Notes: a model not told the origin generated them from the sequence alone. 64,000 nt of DNA from Sphingomonas xanthus (GCF_007998985.1 NZ_CP041659.1:1734001-1798000); one strand, 5' to 3'; counted from the stretch's first letter, positions 29,135-38,868 are shown. A program made the numbers and translations.

Positions 29135-29661
29135 CGCGCGGCGTCGTGGAGTGGGAAGGCAAGTATATTCGCGTCGTCCGCGAGGGGAGGTGGGAATATG
29201 TCGAGCGCTGCGGCGGCGTCCATGCTGTCGTGATCCTCGCCGAGTATCAGGGCAAGATGGTGCTGGTTGAACAGCATCGCGTCCCGCTCGGCCGGCGCTG
29301 TCTCGAACTTCCTGCCGGGCTGGTCGGCGACGAGGACTCTTCGGCCGGCGTCGAGGATACGGCGATCAAGGAGTTGGAGGAGGAAACCGGCTTTACCGCC
29401 GCGAAGGTCGAGGAGCTGGGCCAGTTCCACAGTTCGCCCGGCATGGTCGCCGAAGGTTTTACGCTTGTTCGCGCATCGGGTTTGTCGCGGGTCGGCGAGG
29501 GCGGCGGGACCGAGCATGAGGACATCGAGGTCCACCTCGTGCCGAAGGGCGAGGTCGGCGGATTCGTCGCGGCCAAGCGTTCGGAAGGCTGCGCGATCGA
29601 CGTTAAGCTTCTGCTCCTGCTGGCTTCGGACCTCCTCGACGGGCCTGTTCATCGACCCTGA
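29131..29661 (+). CDS. NUDIX hydrolase, ADP-ribose pyrophosphatase-like
   Basis: A 176-residue NUDIX protein. The motif region is AIKELEEETGFTAAKVEELG with the two metal glutamates in LEEETGF, and the upstream ELPAGLVGDED is the ADPRase-type loop. The canonical Arg of RE-U-EE is Lys here. The start is GTG at 29131, overlapping the TPM gene stop by four bases (GTGA), so it is in the same operon, although no functional link to LemA is known. Confidence 0.83.
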   Translation: MTRGVVEWEGKYIRVVREGRWEYVERCGGVHAVVILAEYQGKMVLVEQHRVPLGRRCLELPAGLVGDEDSSAGVEDTAIKELEEETGFTAAKVEELGQFHSSPGMVAEGFTLVRASGLSRVGEGGGTEHEDIEVHLVPKGEVGGFVAAKRSEGCAIDVKLLLLLASDLLDGPVHRP

Positions 29662-29741
29662 CTGCCGCTTGTCGAATTGGTTGCCGTCAGTTCAGGGCCG
29701 GGGCGCTACTGACGCCCCAAATTTTCCATTGGGAGAGCAAG

Positions 29742-31877
29742 TTGAAATCGATCCTGTTGGGCGGCGCTGCCGCCTTCGCCCTGGTTGCGGCGATGCCTGC
29801 GACCGCCCAGGTGGCCGCCCCGGCGCCGGCAGCGAGCGTCGCCGGCAATGTCCTGCTGAAGGAATGGACCGGTCCTTATGACGGCGTGCCGCCGTGGGAC
29901 CAGGTGCAGCCGGCAATGTTCGGTCCGGCATTCCAGGCGGGCATCGATGAAATGCTCCGCGAATATGAGGCAATCGCCAAGAATCCGGCGGAACCGACCT
30001 TCGCCAACACGATTGAGGCCATGGAAAAGGCCGGCGAGACGCTTGACCGCGTCCAGTCGATCTTCGGTGTCTACTCCAGCAACCTCGCGACGCCGGAAAT
30101 CCAGGCGATCAACAAGGACTGGTCGCCCAAACTGTCGGCGGCCTATGACAAGATCAACCTTAACGGCCCGCTGTTCGCCCGCATTTCGGCGCTTTACGAA
30201 CACCGCGACCACCTCGGCCTCGACGCGAAACAGAAGCGCCTGCTGACCCGGACCTACGAAGGCTTCGTCCGCCGCGGTGCCAAGCTGGACGCCGCCGGCA
30301 AGGCCCAACTGTCCGACTATAATGGCCAGCTGGCGACCGCCTTCGCCGACTTCAACGCCAAGCTGCTAGCCGATGAATCGACCTACACGAAGGCGAGCGA
30401 AGCGGAGATGGCCGGGGTTCCGGCCGATGTGAAGCAGGCCGCGGCAAGCGCCGCCAAGGAACAGGGCATGCCGGCAGGCAGCTATGCCGTCGCCAACACC
30501 CGCTCAGCAGTCGAGCCGGTGCTGAGCTTCGGGACGAACCGCGCGTTTCGCCAAAAGGTTTGGCAGGCATTCGTCAATCGCGGCGACAACGGCAATGCCA
30601 ACGACACCAATGCTTTGATCGCCAAGATTGTGAAGATCCGTGCCGACCGCGCCAAGCTGCTCGGTTATGACACCCATGCCGACTGGCGGATGCAGGACAC
30701 CATGGCCAAGACCCCGGCCAAGGCGATGGAGCTGATGCAGCGGGTGTGGAAGCCGGCCGTCGCGCGCGTCGCGCAGGAAGTCGCCGACATGAAGCCGTTC
30801 GCTGCCAAGGACGGCGTCAAGACGATCGAGCCGTGGGACTATCGGTTCTACCAGGAGAAGGTGAGGAAGGCGAAGTACGACCTCAGCCAGGACGAAATTA
30901 AGCCCTATTTCGAGCTCAACAACCTCGTCGACGGCATGTTCTGGTCGGCCGAGCAGCTCTATGGAATGAAGTTCACCGAGAACACCGGTAAGGTGCCGGT
31001 GTTCCATCCCGACATCCGTACCTTCGAAGTGACCGATGCCAAGACGGGCGAAGTGACGGGGCTGTTCTACTTCGACACTTATGCTCGCCAGGGTAAAAGG
31101 TCGGGCGCCTGGGCGACCACCTACCGCAGCCGCGCGGGCCTGCTTGGCGACAAGATCGTGCTCGGATCGAACAATAATAATTTCACCAAGCCAGCGGCCG
31201 GCCAGCCGGTGCTGATCAGCCTCGATGACGCATCGACGCTGTGGCACGAGTTCGGCCACGCCATTCATTATTATTTGAGCGACGTGAAATATCCGTCACT
31301 TGGCGGCACTCCGCGCGACTTCGTAGAATATCCGAGCCAGGTGAACGAGAATTGGTTGCTGACCCGGCCGGTGCTCGACAAGTTCGCCCGCCATTATAAG
31401 ACGGGGGCACCGATGCCCGAGGCGCTGGTCAAGAAGATCGAGGCGTCGGACAGTTTCAACCAAGGCTTCGCGACGGTTGAATATCTGTCGTCGGCGCTGG
31501 TCGACATGATGCTCCACACCACCAAGGACGGGGTTGTCGATCCCGACAAGTTCGAGCGCGAGGCCCTGGCCAAGCTTGGCATGCCCAAGGAAATGGTGAT
31601 GCGGCACCGCCTGCCTCAGTTCGGCCATCTCTTTTCCTCGGACAGCTATTCGGCCGGCTATTACAGCTACCTCTGGTCGGAAACGATGGACGCGGACACC
31701 TGGGCGGCATTCGAGGCGGCAGGCAATCCTTACGATCCGAAGATCGCCGAAGCGTTCAAGACCTACTTGCTGTCTACCGGCAACGAGACCGATCGGGCCG
31801 ACGCCTATCGCCAGTTCCGCGGTCGTGACCCGGAGGTCGAAGCGCTGCTCAAGCGGCGGGGCTTCCCCACCAACTAG
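29742..31877 (+). CDS. M3-family zinc oligopeptidase (Dcp-like)
   Basis: A 711-residue exported metallopeptidase of the thimet oligopeptidase family, similar to peptidyl-dipeptidase Dcp. Signal peptide with cleavage near ATAQ; zinc site HEFGH at residues 502-506 within LWHEFGHAIHYYL. The downstream Glu ligand lies in the YPSQVNENW region, and GYYSYLWSETMDAD is a family signature. The start is TTG at 29742, with GGGAGAG at 29731-29737 and a signal peptide following at once. A periplasmic role in peptide turnover is inferred. Confidence 0.9.
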   Translation: MKSILLGGAAAFALVAAMPATAQVAAPAPAASVAGNVLLKEWTGPYDGVPPWDQVQPAMFGPAFQAGIDEMLREYEAIAKNPAEPTFANTIEAMEKAGETLDRVQSIFGVYSSNLATPEIQAINKDWSPKLSAAYDKINLNGPLFARISALYEHRDHLGLDAKQKRLLTRTYEGFVRRGAKLDAAGKAQLSDYNGQLATAFADFNAKLLADESTYTKASEAEMAGVPADVKQAAASAAKEQGMPAGSYAVANTRSAVEPVLSFGTNRAFRQKVWQAFVNRGDNGNANDTNALIAKIVKIRADRAKLLGYDTHADWRMQDTMAKTPAKAMELMQRVWKPAVARVAQEVADMKPFAAKDGVKTIEPWDYRFYQEKVRKAKYDLSQDEIKPYFELNNLVDGMFWSAEQLYGMKFTENTGKVPVFHPDIRTFEVTDAKTGEVTGLFYFDTYARQGKRSGAWATTYRSRAGLLGDKIVLGSNNNNFTKPAAGQPVLISLDDASTLWHEFGHAIHYYLSDVKYPSLGGTPRDFVEYPSQVNENWLLTRPVLDKFARHYKTGAPMPEALVKKIEASDSFNQGFATVEYLSSALVDMMLHTTKDGVVDPDKFEREALAKLGMPKEMVMRHRLPQFGHLFSSDSYSAGYYSYLWSETMDADTWAAFEAAGNPYDPKIAEAFKTYLLSTGNETDRADAYRQFRGRDPEVEALLKRRGFPTN

Positions 31878-32539
31878 GCAGTTGGGGCAGGGCTGGAGGC
31901 GCGGTTCATCGCCTCCAGCTTCTGTCTAAGGCTGATCGTAAAGCCATGCTCCAGCGCATGGCGGGCATCGGGATTGGCCGACAGAAAGGCGTTGATCATC
32001 TGCGCCGGCGCGCACCAAAAGCGAGCTGGGCTGGTAAGCGCGACGGTAGCGATCGCCGGCGTTTCGCCAAGCACCGTGGCTTCGCCGATCAATGCCCCGG
32101 GTTCGATCTTCCCAACCAGATGGCCGTGGGCGCGAACTTCGGCGCTACCGTGGTGCAGGTAGAACAGCCGCGCCGACCGTTCGCCTTCGCGGATCAGCAC
32201 GTCGCCGGTACGCCCGTCCATCCAGAACCCCTGGTCGATCAGGCGACGGGCCTGGGCTCGGCCTAGGCCGCTCAGCGGTCCGGCGAGCATTCCCTCCTCC
32301 TCGGCGGAAAAACTTGCCCGTTTGTCGGCGACCATGACGCTGGATGCCTGGACGGCGGCGACGACCAGCATCAGCACCGGAAGGACGACTGCGAACAGGC
32401 CGTGCGCGTCGATGCCATAGGCCAGGCCGAAGGCGGCCGCTGCGCCGAGCCACAAATGGCTGGCGAGCCGCGAGCGGACCAGCAGCGCGGCCAGCGCGGC
32501 AACGAAGATGGCGACATAGAGGCCCAGTGCCGCCGTCAC
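31874..32539 (-). CDS. Membrane protein with a cyclic-nucleotide-binding-like domain
   Basis: A 221-residue protein with three predicted transmembrane helices in residues 1-70 and a cytoplasmic CNB-type beta-roll (about 95-215; GDVLIREGERSARLFYLHHGSAEV). The phosphate-binding cassette is PGALIGEATVLGETPAIATV: the Gly-Glu pair is present, but the Arg that normally contacts the cyclic phosphate is Ala. It is last in the cyclase operon, seven bases after the FecR-like gene, so it may be a receptor for the product, or a variant that senses something else. Confidence 0.78.
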   Translation of the reverse strand: MTAALGLYVAIFVAALAALLVRSRLASHLWLGAAAAFGLAYGIDAHGLFAVVLPVLMLVVAAVQASSVMVADKRASFSAEEEGMLAGPLSGLGRAQARRLIDQGFWMDGRTGDVLIREGERSARLFYLHHGSAEVRAHGHLVGKIEPGALIGEATVLGETPAIATVALTSPARFWCAPAQMINAFLSANPDARHALEHGFTISLRQKLEAMNRASSPAPTA

Positions 32540-32546
32540 GACGACA

Positions 32547-33233
32547 TTAGCCCCCGCTGCGGGTGCTGAATGTGTCGATCAGCACATCAAGCTGCGCTTT
32601 GCAGTCGGCTCGGATCAGGCTTTGCGCCATGCCTTCGAGGCCACTGGGAATGGGCGTAAGCACCTTCAGGGTCATGGTGGTCGGCTCGCCCAATCCGGTA
32701 ACCCCGACCCGGTTTCCCGAGGCGACCGGAATTTCCGCGGGCCAAGGCGCGTCCCATTGCGACGGCTTGAAGGCAATCGTCGCGCTATTGCCGGCGGCAT
32801 CAGTCAGTTTTGCGGTCGCAGCCGCGCTGGCGTCGGCGCGGTACAAGGTCAGCTCTCCCGGATTGGCGACGCAGACATTGCCGCTTTGCCCTACGTCGGC
32901 CTGCCAGACGCTTCGTGAACCGGCCCCCCGCACTGCCCCCAGCCGTACGCGGCGGCTATTGGTCCCGGCGGTCCGCACCGCGCCTGCTGCCGGCGCAGCG
33001 CTGGCCGAAGCACTGAAATTGCCCGGGCCTTCCAGCGTCCGCGTGCCCCGCGAATCGAGCAGCACGACCATGTCGTTGCCCTTGAGCTTGAGCGTGTGGG
33101 TGTCGGACAGCGCCTTACCTGGGGGGTAGGCCCCGGCCGATGGTCCGGATGAGCGGACTACAAGCACCGCCGCGGCGGCGGCGGAAGTCATGAGCAGTGC
33201 GGCACTTGCCGCGGACAGCAATAGGCGAACCAT
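32547..33233 (-). CDS. Exported FecR-like / CHASE2-associated protein
   Basis: A 228-residue protein with an N-terminal signal or anchor helix (LLLSAASAALLMTSAAAAAVLVV) and a beta-rich body. KGNDMVVLLDSRGTRTLEGPGNFS resembles the start of a FecR domain. FecR-like proteins commonly accompany CHASE2 cyclases. It begins two bases after the cyclase stop. The C-terminal half (LTPIPSGLEGMAQSL) is not recognised. Confidence 0.68.
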   Translation of the reverse strand: MVRLLLSAASAALLMTSAAAAAVLVVRSSGPSAGAYPPGKALSDTHTLKLKGNDMVVLLDSRGTRTLEGPGNFSASASAAPAAGAVRTAGTNSRRVRLGAVRGAGSRSVWQADVGQSGNVCVANPGELTLYRADASAAATAKLTDAAGNSATIAFKPSQWDAPWPAEIPVASGNRVGVTGLGEPTTMTLKVLTPIPSGLEGMAQSLIRADCKAQLDVLIDTFSTRSGG

Positions 33234-33235
33234 CG

Positions 33236-35419
33236 CTATTTCTCCCTCAACTGAACAAAACCCCCGGGCCCAGCTTCCCGAAGGCGGCAGGCAAACGCCG
33301 CAAGTGCGGCATCCTTATCATGGGTTAAGCAAATTTGTTCAATGGCGTCGAGGGCTCCCCGATCGCCGTGGTCGAAGGCGTACCAAAGCCGGACGAGTTC
33401 GGCCCGGTCGGCGGGACTCATTCCCGGCGCGGGTTCCCAGACCGCGATTGGGGTCGACCGGCCGCTGAGCGCGATACGGCCCATCGGCCGCAGCAAGTCG
33501 GACGGGCTGAGGTCGTGCACGGCATCGCTGACCAGCGCCACCGTCTTGAGCTGCTTGTTGGCGCTTTCCAATCGGGCGGCGCAGTTCATGGCATCGCCAA
33601 GCGCGGTGTAGGTCAGCCGCCCTTCGCCGCCGAAGTTGCCGACCACGGCGTCGCCGAAGTGAAGCCCGGCACGGGTCCGACCGAGCGGCGCGCCGGCCCC
33701 CTGATGCTCCTTGGCGAAATCCCGCGCAAAATCGACGATGGCCAGCAGCGCGGCCAGCGCCCGGTGCGCATCATCGGGGCGGGCGATCGGTGCGCCCCAA
33801 AAGGCGACCACCGCATCGCCGACGAACTTGTCGATTGTGCCCCCATGATCGAGCACGATCTTGCTCATACCGTCGAGATAGGCGTTGAGCAGGCTCGCCA
33901 CCCTCTCCGGCGGGATCGCGTGACTGAGCGCGGTGAAGCCCTCGATATCGGTGAACAGGGTGAAAATCGCGCGCTTTTCCCCGGTAAGCGACAGTTTCGC
34001 GGGGTCGCGCAGGATTTGCACAGCGATGTCATGCGGCAGATATTTGCCGAGCGCCGACTGGGCGTAACGGCGCTGGTCTGAGCCGATAGCGCGGACCGCC
34101 GCGCCGGTCGCGGCATAGGCCAGGACCCAGCCGCCGAGCCATCCGAACGCCGGGAGGCCGTAAGTGTCGGTTCCGGTCCATTCGAACAGGAAGGGAGCGC
34201 CGGTAAAGAACAGCAATTGGCCAAGGATCGACAGCGCCACGACCCAGGGGCGGACATCGAGCATGGCGGTAAAGGCACCGCACAGTACGACCAGGATCGC
34301 CAGCACCCAGAGCGACAAGGGGCCCGCGGGCGACGGCAGGCGGCGATCGAGCAGTTGCGCAAGCATCGTGGCATGGACTTCGAGCCCGCTCATCGTCGGG
34401 CCATCGACACGGGTCGAGGGAATTTCGAACTGGTCACGGTCGGGGAGGTCGCCGCCGATCAGCACGGTGCGTCCCTTGACCTGGTCGGCCAGCAGCGGCG
34501 CGGTCGCCGGGTCGCCGAACAGGTCGATCGGGAGCTTGGCGAAAACCGGCCGCTCCGGATTGGCGGGCTGCCGGAAATCGATGCTGCCATGATATTGGAA
34601 GGCGGCAGGGGCTCCTGCCAGCGCCAGCGGCATGAACGGCGGCAGGCCTTCGGGCAGGGTGGGCCAGCGGCGCAAGACATTGTCGCCGTCGGCTTCGAAC
34701 CGGACCGAGGTATGGCGCACCGCGCTGCCTGCCAGCCGCGCCGCCAGATCGTCCATAAACTGCTGCTGCCATTGTTCGATCTCGTCGCCGGCGGTGGCGC
34801 GGTTGGCGTAGGCCAGCCACACCGGTGTCCGCATTCCCCGCAATGCCTCCAGCAGCTGCGCGTCCTCCGCCTGGGGCTGGTCGATCAGGATATCGATCCC
34901 GACTGCCTTGGCGCCCATCGCGTCGAGGTTGGTCAGCGCCTGGGCCAGGATGGCCCGATCGAGTGGCGAGCGTTGCTCGGTCGCGCGCAGCGTATCCTGC
35001 GTATAGGGGATTATCAGGATCCGCGGGTCCTGCGGCGCCGGCTTCGCGCGCTCGCCGATGGCCTGCCTCAGGTCGAACAGCGCGCGCTCGGCATCGGTCG
35101 AGATGGGGATGGTCAGCCGGGGTTCCCCCGGTCGGGCAGGAAAATGCCATTCGGTCCGACCCTGTTCCTCGGTCGAGATGCTGACCGGCAATTCCCAGCT
35201 GAATCGCGCGAAGAGGATCGCCCACAACACGAACAGCGCCGTCGCCACCAGCCGCGCGAAGGGAACCCTTTTCAGGTCGCGCAGGACGCCCTCGATCGTC
35301 GGCCGCTCCTCGCCGGCGAGCGGGTCGGCCTCGGCAGTCCAGCGCTGCTGCGGCTGGTCCACCCTCAATCCCTTGCCCGGCAAAATCGCATCGCCCAAAC
35401 CCCCGTCGGCGGTGGTCAC
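33236..35419 (-). CDS. CHASE2-domain class III adenylate/guanylate cyclase
   Basis: A 727-residue membrane signalling enzyme. TM1 is near residue 60, then an extracytoplasmic CHASE2 sensor domain (about 80-340; QDPRILIIPYTQDTLRATEQRSPLDR), three more transmembrane helices (about 345-430), and a class III cyclase domain (about 470-650) with metal-binding Asp in TLFTDIEGFTAL and FVGDAVVAFWGAP and the purine-selecting Lys in DKFVGD. Cyclic AMP is the likelier product. The start is GTG at 35419. It is first of a three-gene operon with the FecR-like and CNB-like genes. Confidence 0.9.
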   Translation of the reverse strand: MTTADGGLGDAILPGKGLRVDQPQQRWTAEADPLAGEERPTIEGVLRDLKRVPFARLVATALFVLWAILFARFSWELPVSISTEEQGRTEWHFPARPGEPRLTIPISTDAERALFDLRQAIGERAKPAPQDPRILIIPYTQDTLRATEQRSPLDRAILAQALTNLDAMGAKAVGIDILIDQPQAEDAQLLEALRGMRTPVWLAYANRATAGDEIEQWQQQFMDDLAARLAGSAVRHTSVRFEADGDNVLRRWPTLPEGLPPFMPLALAGAPAAFQYHGSIDFRQPANPERPVFAKLPIDLFGDPATAPLLADQVKGRTVLIGGDLPDRDQFEIPSTRVDGPTMSGLEVHATMLAQLLDRRLPSPAGPLSLWVLAILVVLCGAFTAMLDVRPWVVALSILGQLLFFTGAPFLFEWTGTDTYGLPAFGWLGGWVLAYAATGAAVRAIGSDQRRYAQSALGKYLPHDIAVQILRDPAKLSLTGEKRAIFTLFTDIEGFTALSHAIPPERVASLLNAYLDGMSKIVLDHGGTIDKFVGDAVVAFWGAPIARPDDAHRALAALLAIVDFARDFAKEHQGAGAPLGRTRAGLHFGDAVVGNFGGEGRLTYTALGDAMNCAARLESANKQLKTVALVSDAVHDLSPSDLLRPMGRIALSGRSTPIAVWEPAPGMSPADRAELVRLWYAFDHGDRGALDAIEQICLTHDKDAALAAFACRLREAGPGGFVQLREK

Positions 35420-35479
35420 CCGCCGGCGACTCAGGCCATCGGCGCGTTTAACCTGCGATAGTTAGATTCGTTGCTGCAA

Positions 35480-36550
35480 TCAAAGCCGTGCGGCCAGCGC
35501 CTCCGCCCTGGCCAGCTCGGCAAGCGGCTCGGTCAGCGCCGCGGTCGCCTCGGCATGGGCCGAAGACGCGTTGCCCCGCGCCAGCCGCCCGCGGATCCCG
35601 TGCAGGATGGCGGCGATGCGGAACATCACGAACACGATCAGATAATCGAGGTGAGGGAGGAACGCGCGTCCGGTCCGGCGACAGTAGGCGGCGACATATT
35701 GCTCTTCGGTCGGGATGCCGAGTTCGGCGAAATCGAGGCCCGCCAGCCCGGTGAACATGCCTGCGGGCATGCGGTACATCATTAAGTGATAGACAAAGTC
35801 GGCCGTCGGATCGCCCAGCGTCGACAGTTCCCAGTCGAGAACGGCCAAGACCTCAGACGCTTCGTTATGGAAGATCATATTGTCGCAGCGAAAATCCCCA
35901 TGGACGACCCGCGCATCGCCGCTGTCGGGCGGCAGGTTGTCGCGCAGCCAGGCGGTCAGCCAGTCCATCGCCGGCACGCGCCCGGCCTCGACATCGCCTT
36001 CATATTGCTTCGACCAGCGCGCCACCTGCCGTTCGACGAACCCAGTGGCGCGGCCATAGTCACCAAGGCCGATGGCGTCGGGATCGAGGACATGAAGCTG
36101 GGCGATGGTCGCGTTCATCGCGTCAAAGTGGGCAGCGCGCCGGTCACGGCTCATGTCCGGGAAGCTGGCCTCCCAGACGATCCGCCCTTCAACCATGTCC
36201 ATCAGGAAAAAGGGCGTGCCGATAACCTCCTCATCCTCGCAGAGGCCGTGGACATGGGGAACCGGGAAGCCTTGTTGGCCAAGTGCGCTCATCACCCGCG
36301 CTTCGCGCTCAACGGCATGGGCGCCGGACAACAGCTTTCCTGGAGGCTTGCGGCGCAGCACGAAGCTTCGCCCGGAAGGCGTGTCGAGCCGATAGGTCGG
36401 GTTGGACTGGCCACCCTTGAACTGGCTCACGCGGATCGGGCCGGCGAAGCCGCTGACATTGGCGGCCATCCACCGTTCGAGCGCCGCGGTGTCGAACGAC
36501 AGCGCCTCGCTGACCGGTTTCGTGCCGCTATTGGCCTGGGTGCGATCCAT
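35480..36550 (-). CDS. Aminoglycoside phosphotransferase-fold protein, ACAD10/11-like
   Basis: A 356-residue kinase-fold protein. The catalytic loop is VVHGDFRCDNMIFH and the metal Asp lies in VLDWELSTLGDP. The sequence FKGGQSNPTYRLDT plus RRKPPGKLL is typical of the family linked to acyl-CoA dehydrogenases (ACAD10/ACAD11 kinase part), which phosphorylate 4-hydroxyacyl-CoAs; that activity is inferred. The start at 36550 is chosen by homology. It is divergent from the metallophosphoesterase gene, 58 bases apart. Confidence 0.8.
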   Translation of the reverse strand: MDRTQANSGTKPVSEALSFDTAALERWMAANVSGFAGPIRVSQFKGGQSNPTYRLDTPSGRSFVLRRKPPGKLLSGAHAVEREARVMSALGQQGFPVPHVHGLCEDEEVIGTPFFLMDMVEGRIVWEASFPDMSRDRRAAHFDAMNATIAQLHVLDPDAIGLGDYGRATGFVERQVARWSKQYEGDVEAGRVPAMDWLTAWLRDNLPPDSGDARVVHGDFRCDNMIFHNEASEVLAVLDWELSTLGDPTADFVYHLMMYRMPAGMFTGLAGLDFAELGIPTEEQYVAAYCRRTGRAFLPHLDYLIVFVMFRIAAILHGIRGRLARGNASSAHAEATAALTEPLAELARAEALAARL

Positions 36551-36608
36551 CGGGCGGAAGAATGGAGAGGCGCGGGACCGAATGCAATCACGCTGCGTTG
36601 GTCGCCCC

Positions 36609-37460
36609 ATGCCCCGTTTCGTGCATCTTTCCGACCTTCATTTCGGCGCCCATGACCCGCGCCTGGTTGCCGCGGTCGCGGAGCGGATCGATGAGGCCAG
36701 ACCCGACCTGGTGGTTATTTCCGGCGATTTCACCCAGCGTGCCAGAACCGACCAGTTCGCGCAGGCCTGCCGGTTCCTCGAGCGGTTGCGTACGTCGGGG
36801 CATGAGGTGCTGGGCGTGCCGGGCAATCACGACGTACCGCTTTACGATGTGCTTCGCCGCTTCCTGTCGCCGCTGACGCGGTACCGGCGCTATGTCGATG
36901 ACAACCTATGTCCGTATCATGAAGTGAACGGCGCGGCGGTGCTGGGACTCAACACTGCGCGGTCGCTGACGTTCAAGGACGGACGCATCAACAAGAAGCA
37001 GGCGGCGCTGATCCGCGCGACTTTCGCGCGCGCGCCGACCGCCGCGGCGAGAATCCTGGTGACCCATCATCCGCTGTTCGCGCTTCCGGTCGGGGCCGGG
37101 CCGCAGCTGGGTAAGGCGATTGGCCGGCAGCAAATGGCGCTCGAGGTAGTCGGCGAAGCGGGGGTCGACCTGCTTCTGGCCGGCCACAACCACCGTGCCT
37201 CGACCCATCACGCCCGCGATCTCGTCACCGACGCAGGCCCGGCGCTGGTGGTGCAGGCCGGGACCGCAACCTCGACCCGGCTTCGGGACGAAGAGCAGAG
37301 CTTTAACATCATCGACGCCGGCGACGGGGTCGTGACCATTGCCGTGCAGGCCTGGGACGGCGGCCGCTATGCCGGACGCGATATCGAGCATTTCGTGCGC
37401 CGTGATGGCCATTGGCAGGCACAAAGCGGTGCCGAGCTGGCCCAGGCGCCGGAGGCTTGA
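36609..37460 (+). CDS. Calcineurin-like metallophosphoesterase
   Basis: A 283-residue cytoplasmic phosphoesterase with all five metal motifs in order: HLSDLHFG (start), ISGDFT, GVPGNHD, VTHHP and LAGHNH. This is the CpdA/Icc-like branch that includes cyclic-nucleotide phosphodiesterases. It is near the CHASE2 cyclase (35419) but in a separate, divergent unit, so a link to cAMP breakdown is only a possibility. The start at 36609 begins MPRFVHLSDLHFG. Confidence 0.85.
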   Translation: MPRFVHLSDLHFGAHDPRLVAAVAERIDEARPDLVVISGDFTQRARTDQFAQACRFLERLRTSGHEVLGVPGNHDVPLYDVLRRFLSPLTRYRRYVDDNLCPYHEVNGAAVLGLNTARSLTFKDGRINKKQAALIRATFARAPTAAARILVTHHPLFALPVGAGPQLGKAIGRQQMALEVVGEAGVDLLLAGHNHRASTHHARDLVTDAGPALVVQAGTATSTRLRDEEQSFNIIDAGDGVVTIAVQAWDGGRYAGRDIEHFVRRDGHWQAQSGAELAQAPEA

Positions 37461-37513
37461 GTCGATACGGGGCGAGCGCCTAAGGCGGCACGGATTGACC
37501 AAGCGGGGGCAGG

Positions 37514-38380
37514 ATGACGGACGGTAAGGCATCGATCGACGAGTTGCAGTTTGACCTGGCCGAATTCGTCCGCCGGGTCTTGGCCGAGGATCTGGGATCG
37601 GGCGGCGATGTAACGTCTAAGGCGACAATCCGGGCCGACGCCCGCTTCACCGCGGAGATGAATTGCCGGGAGCCGATCAGCGTCGCCGGGCTCGATATCG
37701 CGGTCGCCTTCTTCAGGGCGCTCGACCGTGAAATACGCGTCGAACGGCGCGCCGCAGACGGCGACGCGGTGGCGGCGGGCACGATCCTGCTTCGCCTCGA
37801 AGGCAATGCGCGGGCAATGCTCGCGGCGGAGCGATCAGCGCTCAACACGCTTCAGCATTTGTCCGGAATTGCCACCCTGGCGCGCCGCTATGTCGACGCC
37901 ATTGCCGGGACCGGCGCGATCCTGCTCGACACGCGCAAGACAATTCCAGGGCTCAGGCTGCTGGAAAAATATGCGGCCCGGATGGGCGGCGCGCAAAACC
38001 ATCGCATGCGGCTCGATGACGGGCTGCTAATCAAGGACAATCATGTCGGCGTTGCCGGCGGAGTGGCGGAAGCGGTTCGCGCCGCCAAGGCTTATGGAAG
38101 CGGCCTTGATGTCCAGGTCGAGGTCGATCGCCTTGACCAGATCGGGCCCGCACTTGCTGCCGGCGCCGACCGCTTGCTGCTCGACAATATGAAGCCCAAC
38201 GTGCTGCGCGAAGCGGTGGCGATGGTCGCCGGGCGGGTCCCGCTTGAGGCGTCGGGCGGCGTCAACCTCGATACAATTCGCGGCATCGCCGAAACCGGGG
38301 TCAACTATATCTCGGTGGGCCGGCTTACCCAGTCCGCGCCGGCCGTGGACATCGGCCTCGACTATGTGCTGACGAGCTGA
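37514..38380 (+). CDS. nadC: Nicotinate-nucleotide pyrophosphorylase (carboxylating)
   Basis: A 288-residue quinolinate phosphoribosyltransferase that makes NaMN in de novo NAD synthesis. Signatures: DLGSGGDVTSKATI, LNTLQHLSGIATLARRYVD, DTRKTIPGLRLLEKYA, GGAQNHRMRLDDGLLIKDNH, and EASGGVNLDTIRGIAETGVNYIS. nadA and nadB are not in the window. Confidence 0.96.
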   Translation: MTDGKASIDELQFDLAEFVRRVLAEDLGSGGDVTSKATIRADARFTAEMNCREPISVAGLDIAVAFFRALDREIRVERRAADGDAVAAGTILLRLEGNARAMLAAERSALNTLQHLSGIATLARRYVDAIAGTGAILLDTRKTIPGLRLLEKYAARMGGAQNHRMRLDDGLLIKDNHVGVAGGVAEAVRAAKAYGSGLDVQVEVDRLDQIGPALAAGADRLLLDNMKPNVLREAVAMVAGRVPLEASGGVNLDTIRGIAETGVNYISVGRLTQSAPAVDIGLDYVLTS

Positions 38381-38481
38381 ACGGCGCCCGACCAAAACGT
38401 TCAGAAGGCGGTCAGTCCAGTGGCCTACATTGCTCCTCGATCCCGGCGCGTTTGGCCGGGTTGAAGATTGAGGAGTCATTG

Positions 38482-38868
38482 ATGTTCAAGCCCGCTCTGC
38501 TTGCGGCCGCCGCCATGGCCGCCACTGCCCTTCCCGCGACTGCCGAGGCGCGGCACACCCCTTATCAGGCGCCGTCCGGATACGGCTATTATGGCCAGGG
38601 CTATTATCCGCAAAATGCCTACCCCCAGCCTGTCTACGGCCAGCGCTATGACCGGCGTGATTACGACCAGCGCAATCATCGCCAGTGCAAGAGCGGCACA
38701 ACCGGTGCGATTGTCGGCGGTGCGGCCGGCGCCCTGCTCGGCCGTGAAGTCGCCAAGGGCAGCCGAGACTATTACGGCTATCGCAACCGCGGCAACGGGA
38801 CGATGGGCGCGATCATCGGCGGCGCGATCGGCGCCATCGCCGGTCGCGAAATCACCCGCAGCTGCTAA
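38482..38868 (+). CDS. Glycine-zipper 2TM-type outer membrane/periplasmic protein
   Basis: A 128-residue exported protein with a signal peptide ending LPATAEA, a Tyr/Gly/Gln-rich linker (YGYYGQGYYPQNAY), and two glycine-zipper helices (TTGAIVGGAAGALLGREVAKGS and GTMGAIIGGAIGAIAGRE, both of the Rick-17kDa/glycine zipper type). The AGGAG ribosome-binding site and a strong terminator show it as a single-gene unit. The exact envelope role is unknown. Confidence 0.85.
   Translation: MFKPALLAAAAMAATALPATAEARHTPYQAPSGYGYYGQGYYPQNAYPQPVYGQRYDRRDYDQRNHRQCKSGTTGAIVGGAAGALLGREVAKGSRDYYGYRNRGNGTMGAIIGGAIGAIAGREITRSC

Noticed and set aside
33335..35461. Long plus-strand frames opposite the CHASE2 cyclase
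   Set aside because: High-GC shadows of a gene with complete CHASE2 and cyclase motifs.
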